DNA from: an uncultured Litorilinea sp.
Lineage (GTDB): Bacteria; Chloroflexota; Anaerolineae; Caldilineales; Caldilineaceae
DNA length: 6,373 nucleotides
Direction: 5' to 3'
Assembly: GCA_946885925.1 (NCBI GenBank)
Contig: CAMPHP010000198.1
Coordinates: 1 to 6,373 of the forward strand
Each line of letters begins with the position of its first letter. Within the stretch, counting starts at the first letter, position 1. The position numbers and the translations under genes are program-made. The notes under the pieces were generated by a model, which did not search any database, had not been told where the DNA came from, and worked only from the letters and a program-made list of their open reading frames with translations. This document shows positions 6,208 through 6,373 of the stretch, in pieces.

Positions 6208-6235
6208 CTTCATGTCCCCATGCACAAGCCAGCGA

Positions 6236-6310
6236 CCATTATGGCGCTAGTATAAGCGTCAATCGTTTTAGAATCTTCGATCAGAATATTCAAAACGCCA
6301 TTATAGGCGC
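6236..6310. repeat. Imperfect direct repeat of the rpmH -10 region
   Basis: CCATTATGGCGC (6236-6247) and CCATTATAGGCGC (6298-6310) differ by one missing A. On the minus strand both read GCGCC, then an ATAAT box, then GG, and each is preceded by a TTGAC -35-like box. This suggests the promoter was duplicated and one copy then lost spacer bases. Confidence 0.6.
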
Positions 6311-6329
6311 GGCTACTCTACTATGTCAA
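6300..6329 (-). promoter_or_regulatory. Near-perfect sigma70-type promoter of rpmH
   Basis: The minus strand shows TTGACA (6324-6329), an 18 bp spacer and TATAAT (6300-6305), both boxes matching consensus exactly. The predicted start near 6293 gives a leader of about 100 bases before rpmH. A similar but shortened copy (TTGACG, 13 bp, CATAAT) lies downstream at 6238-6262 and probably does not work as a standard promoter. The rest of 6194-6373 holds no gene that I can support. Confidence 0.75.
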
Positions 6330-6373
6330 ATTATTCGGTTGCCTCTTGGCTTCCACTATACAGCATCACTATA

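Overview
The window is the classic replication-origin-proximal housekeeping cluster, read entirely from the minus strand. From right to left it holds rpmH (ribosomal protein L34), rnpA (RNase P protein), yidD, yidC (membrane insertase), jag (KhpB-type RNA-binding protein), a PfkB-family sugar/nucleoside kinase, parA (soj) and parB (spo0J, cut by the left edge). All identifications come from reading protein motifs by eye; no database search was run. Balanced base composition, a lipobox-type YidC with a Ser/Gly-rich basic tail, and the YidD/Jag complement point to a bacterium outside the Proteobacteria. Chloroflexota (for example a Herpetosiphon-like organism) is my best guess, but this is an inference of modest confidence.

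Right part (5178-6373): rpmH is preceded by a near-perfect sigma70-type promoter (TTGACA, 18 bp, TATAAT) and a strong ribosome binding site. rnpA follows 96 bp downstream. A 131 bp A/T-rich gap then holds a second very good promoter (TTGATA, 16 bp, TATAAT) flanked by a direct repeat, which would let yidD-yidC-jag be expressed separately from rpmH-rnpA. dnaA/oriC are probably just beyond the right edge, but no convincing DnaA box lies inside the window.

Middle part (2908-5177): yidD and yidC are separated by about 200 bp containing a perfect 13 bp tandem duplication. yidC and jag are 8 bp apart. The unit ends in a GC-rich hairpin at 2908-2933. YidD and YidC act in membrane protein biogenesis and Jag is an RNA-binding protein usually linked to it.

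Left part (1-2896): a consensus-like promoter (TTGACA, 17 bp, TCTACT) starts immediately after that terminator and should drive a kinase-parA-parB operon. ParA (deviant Walker ATPase) and ParB (CTPase clamp with HTH) segregate the origin. The unusual point of the layout is the PfkB-family kinase in the place where mnmE/mnmG/rsmG often sit between jag and parA. I see no clear new biological system. The items most worth a second look are that kinase insertion, the repeat-flanked internal promoters, and a possible four-codon leader ORF coupled to parA.
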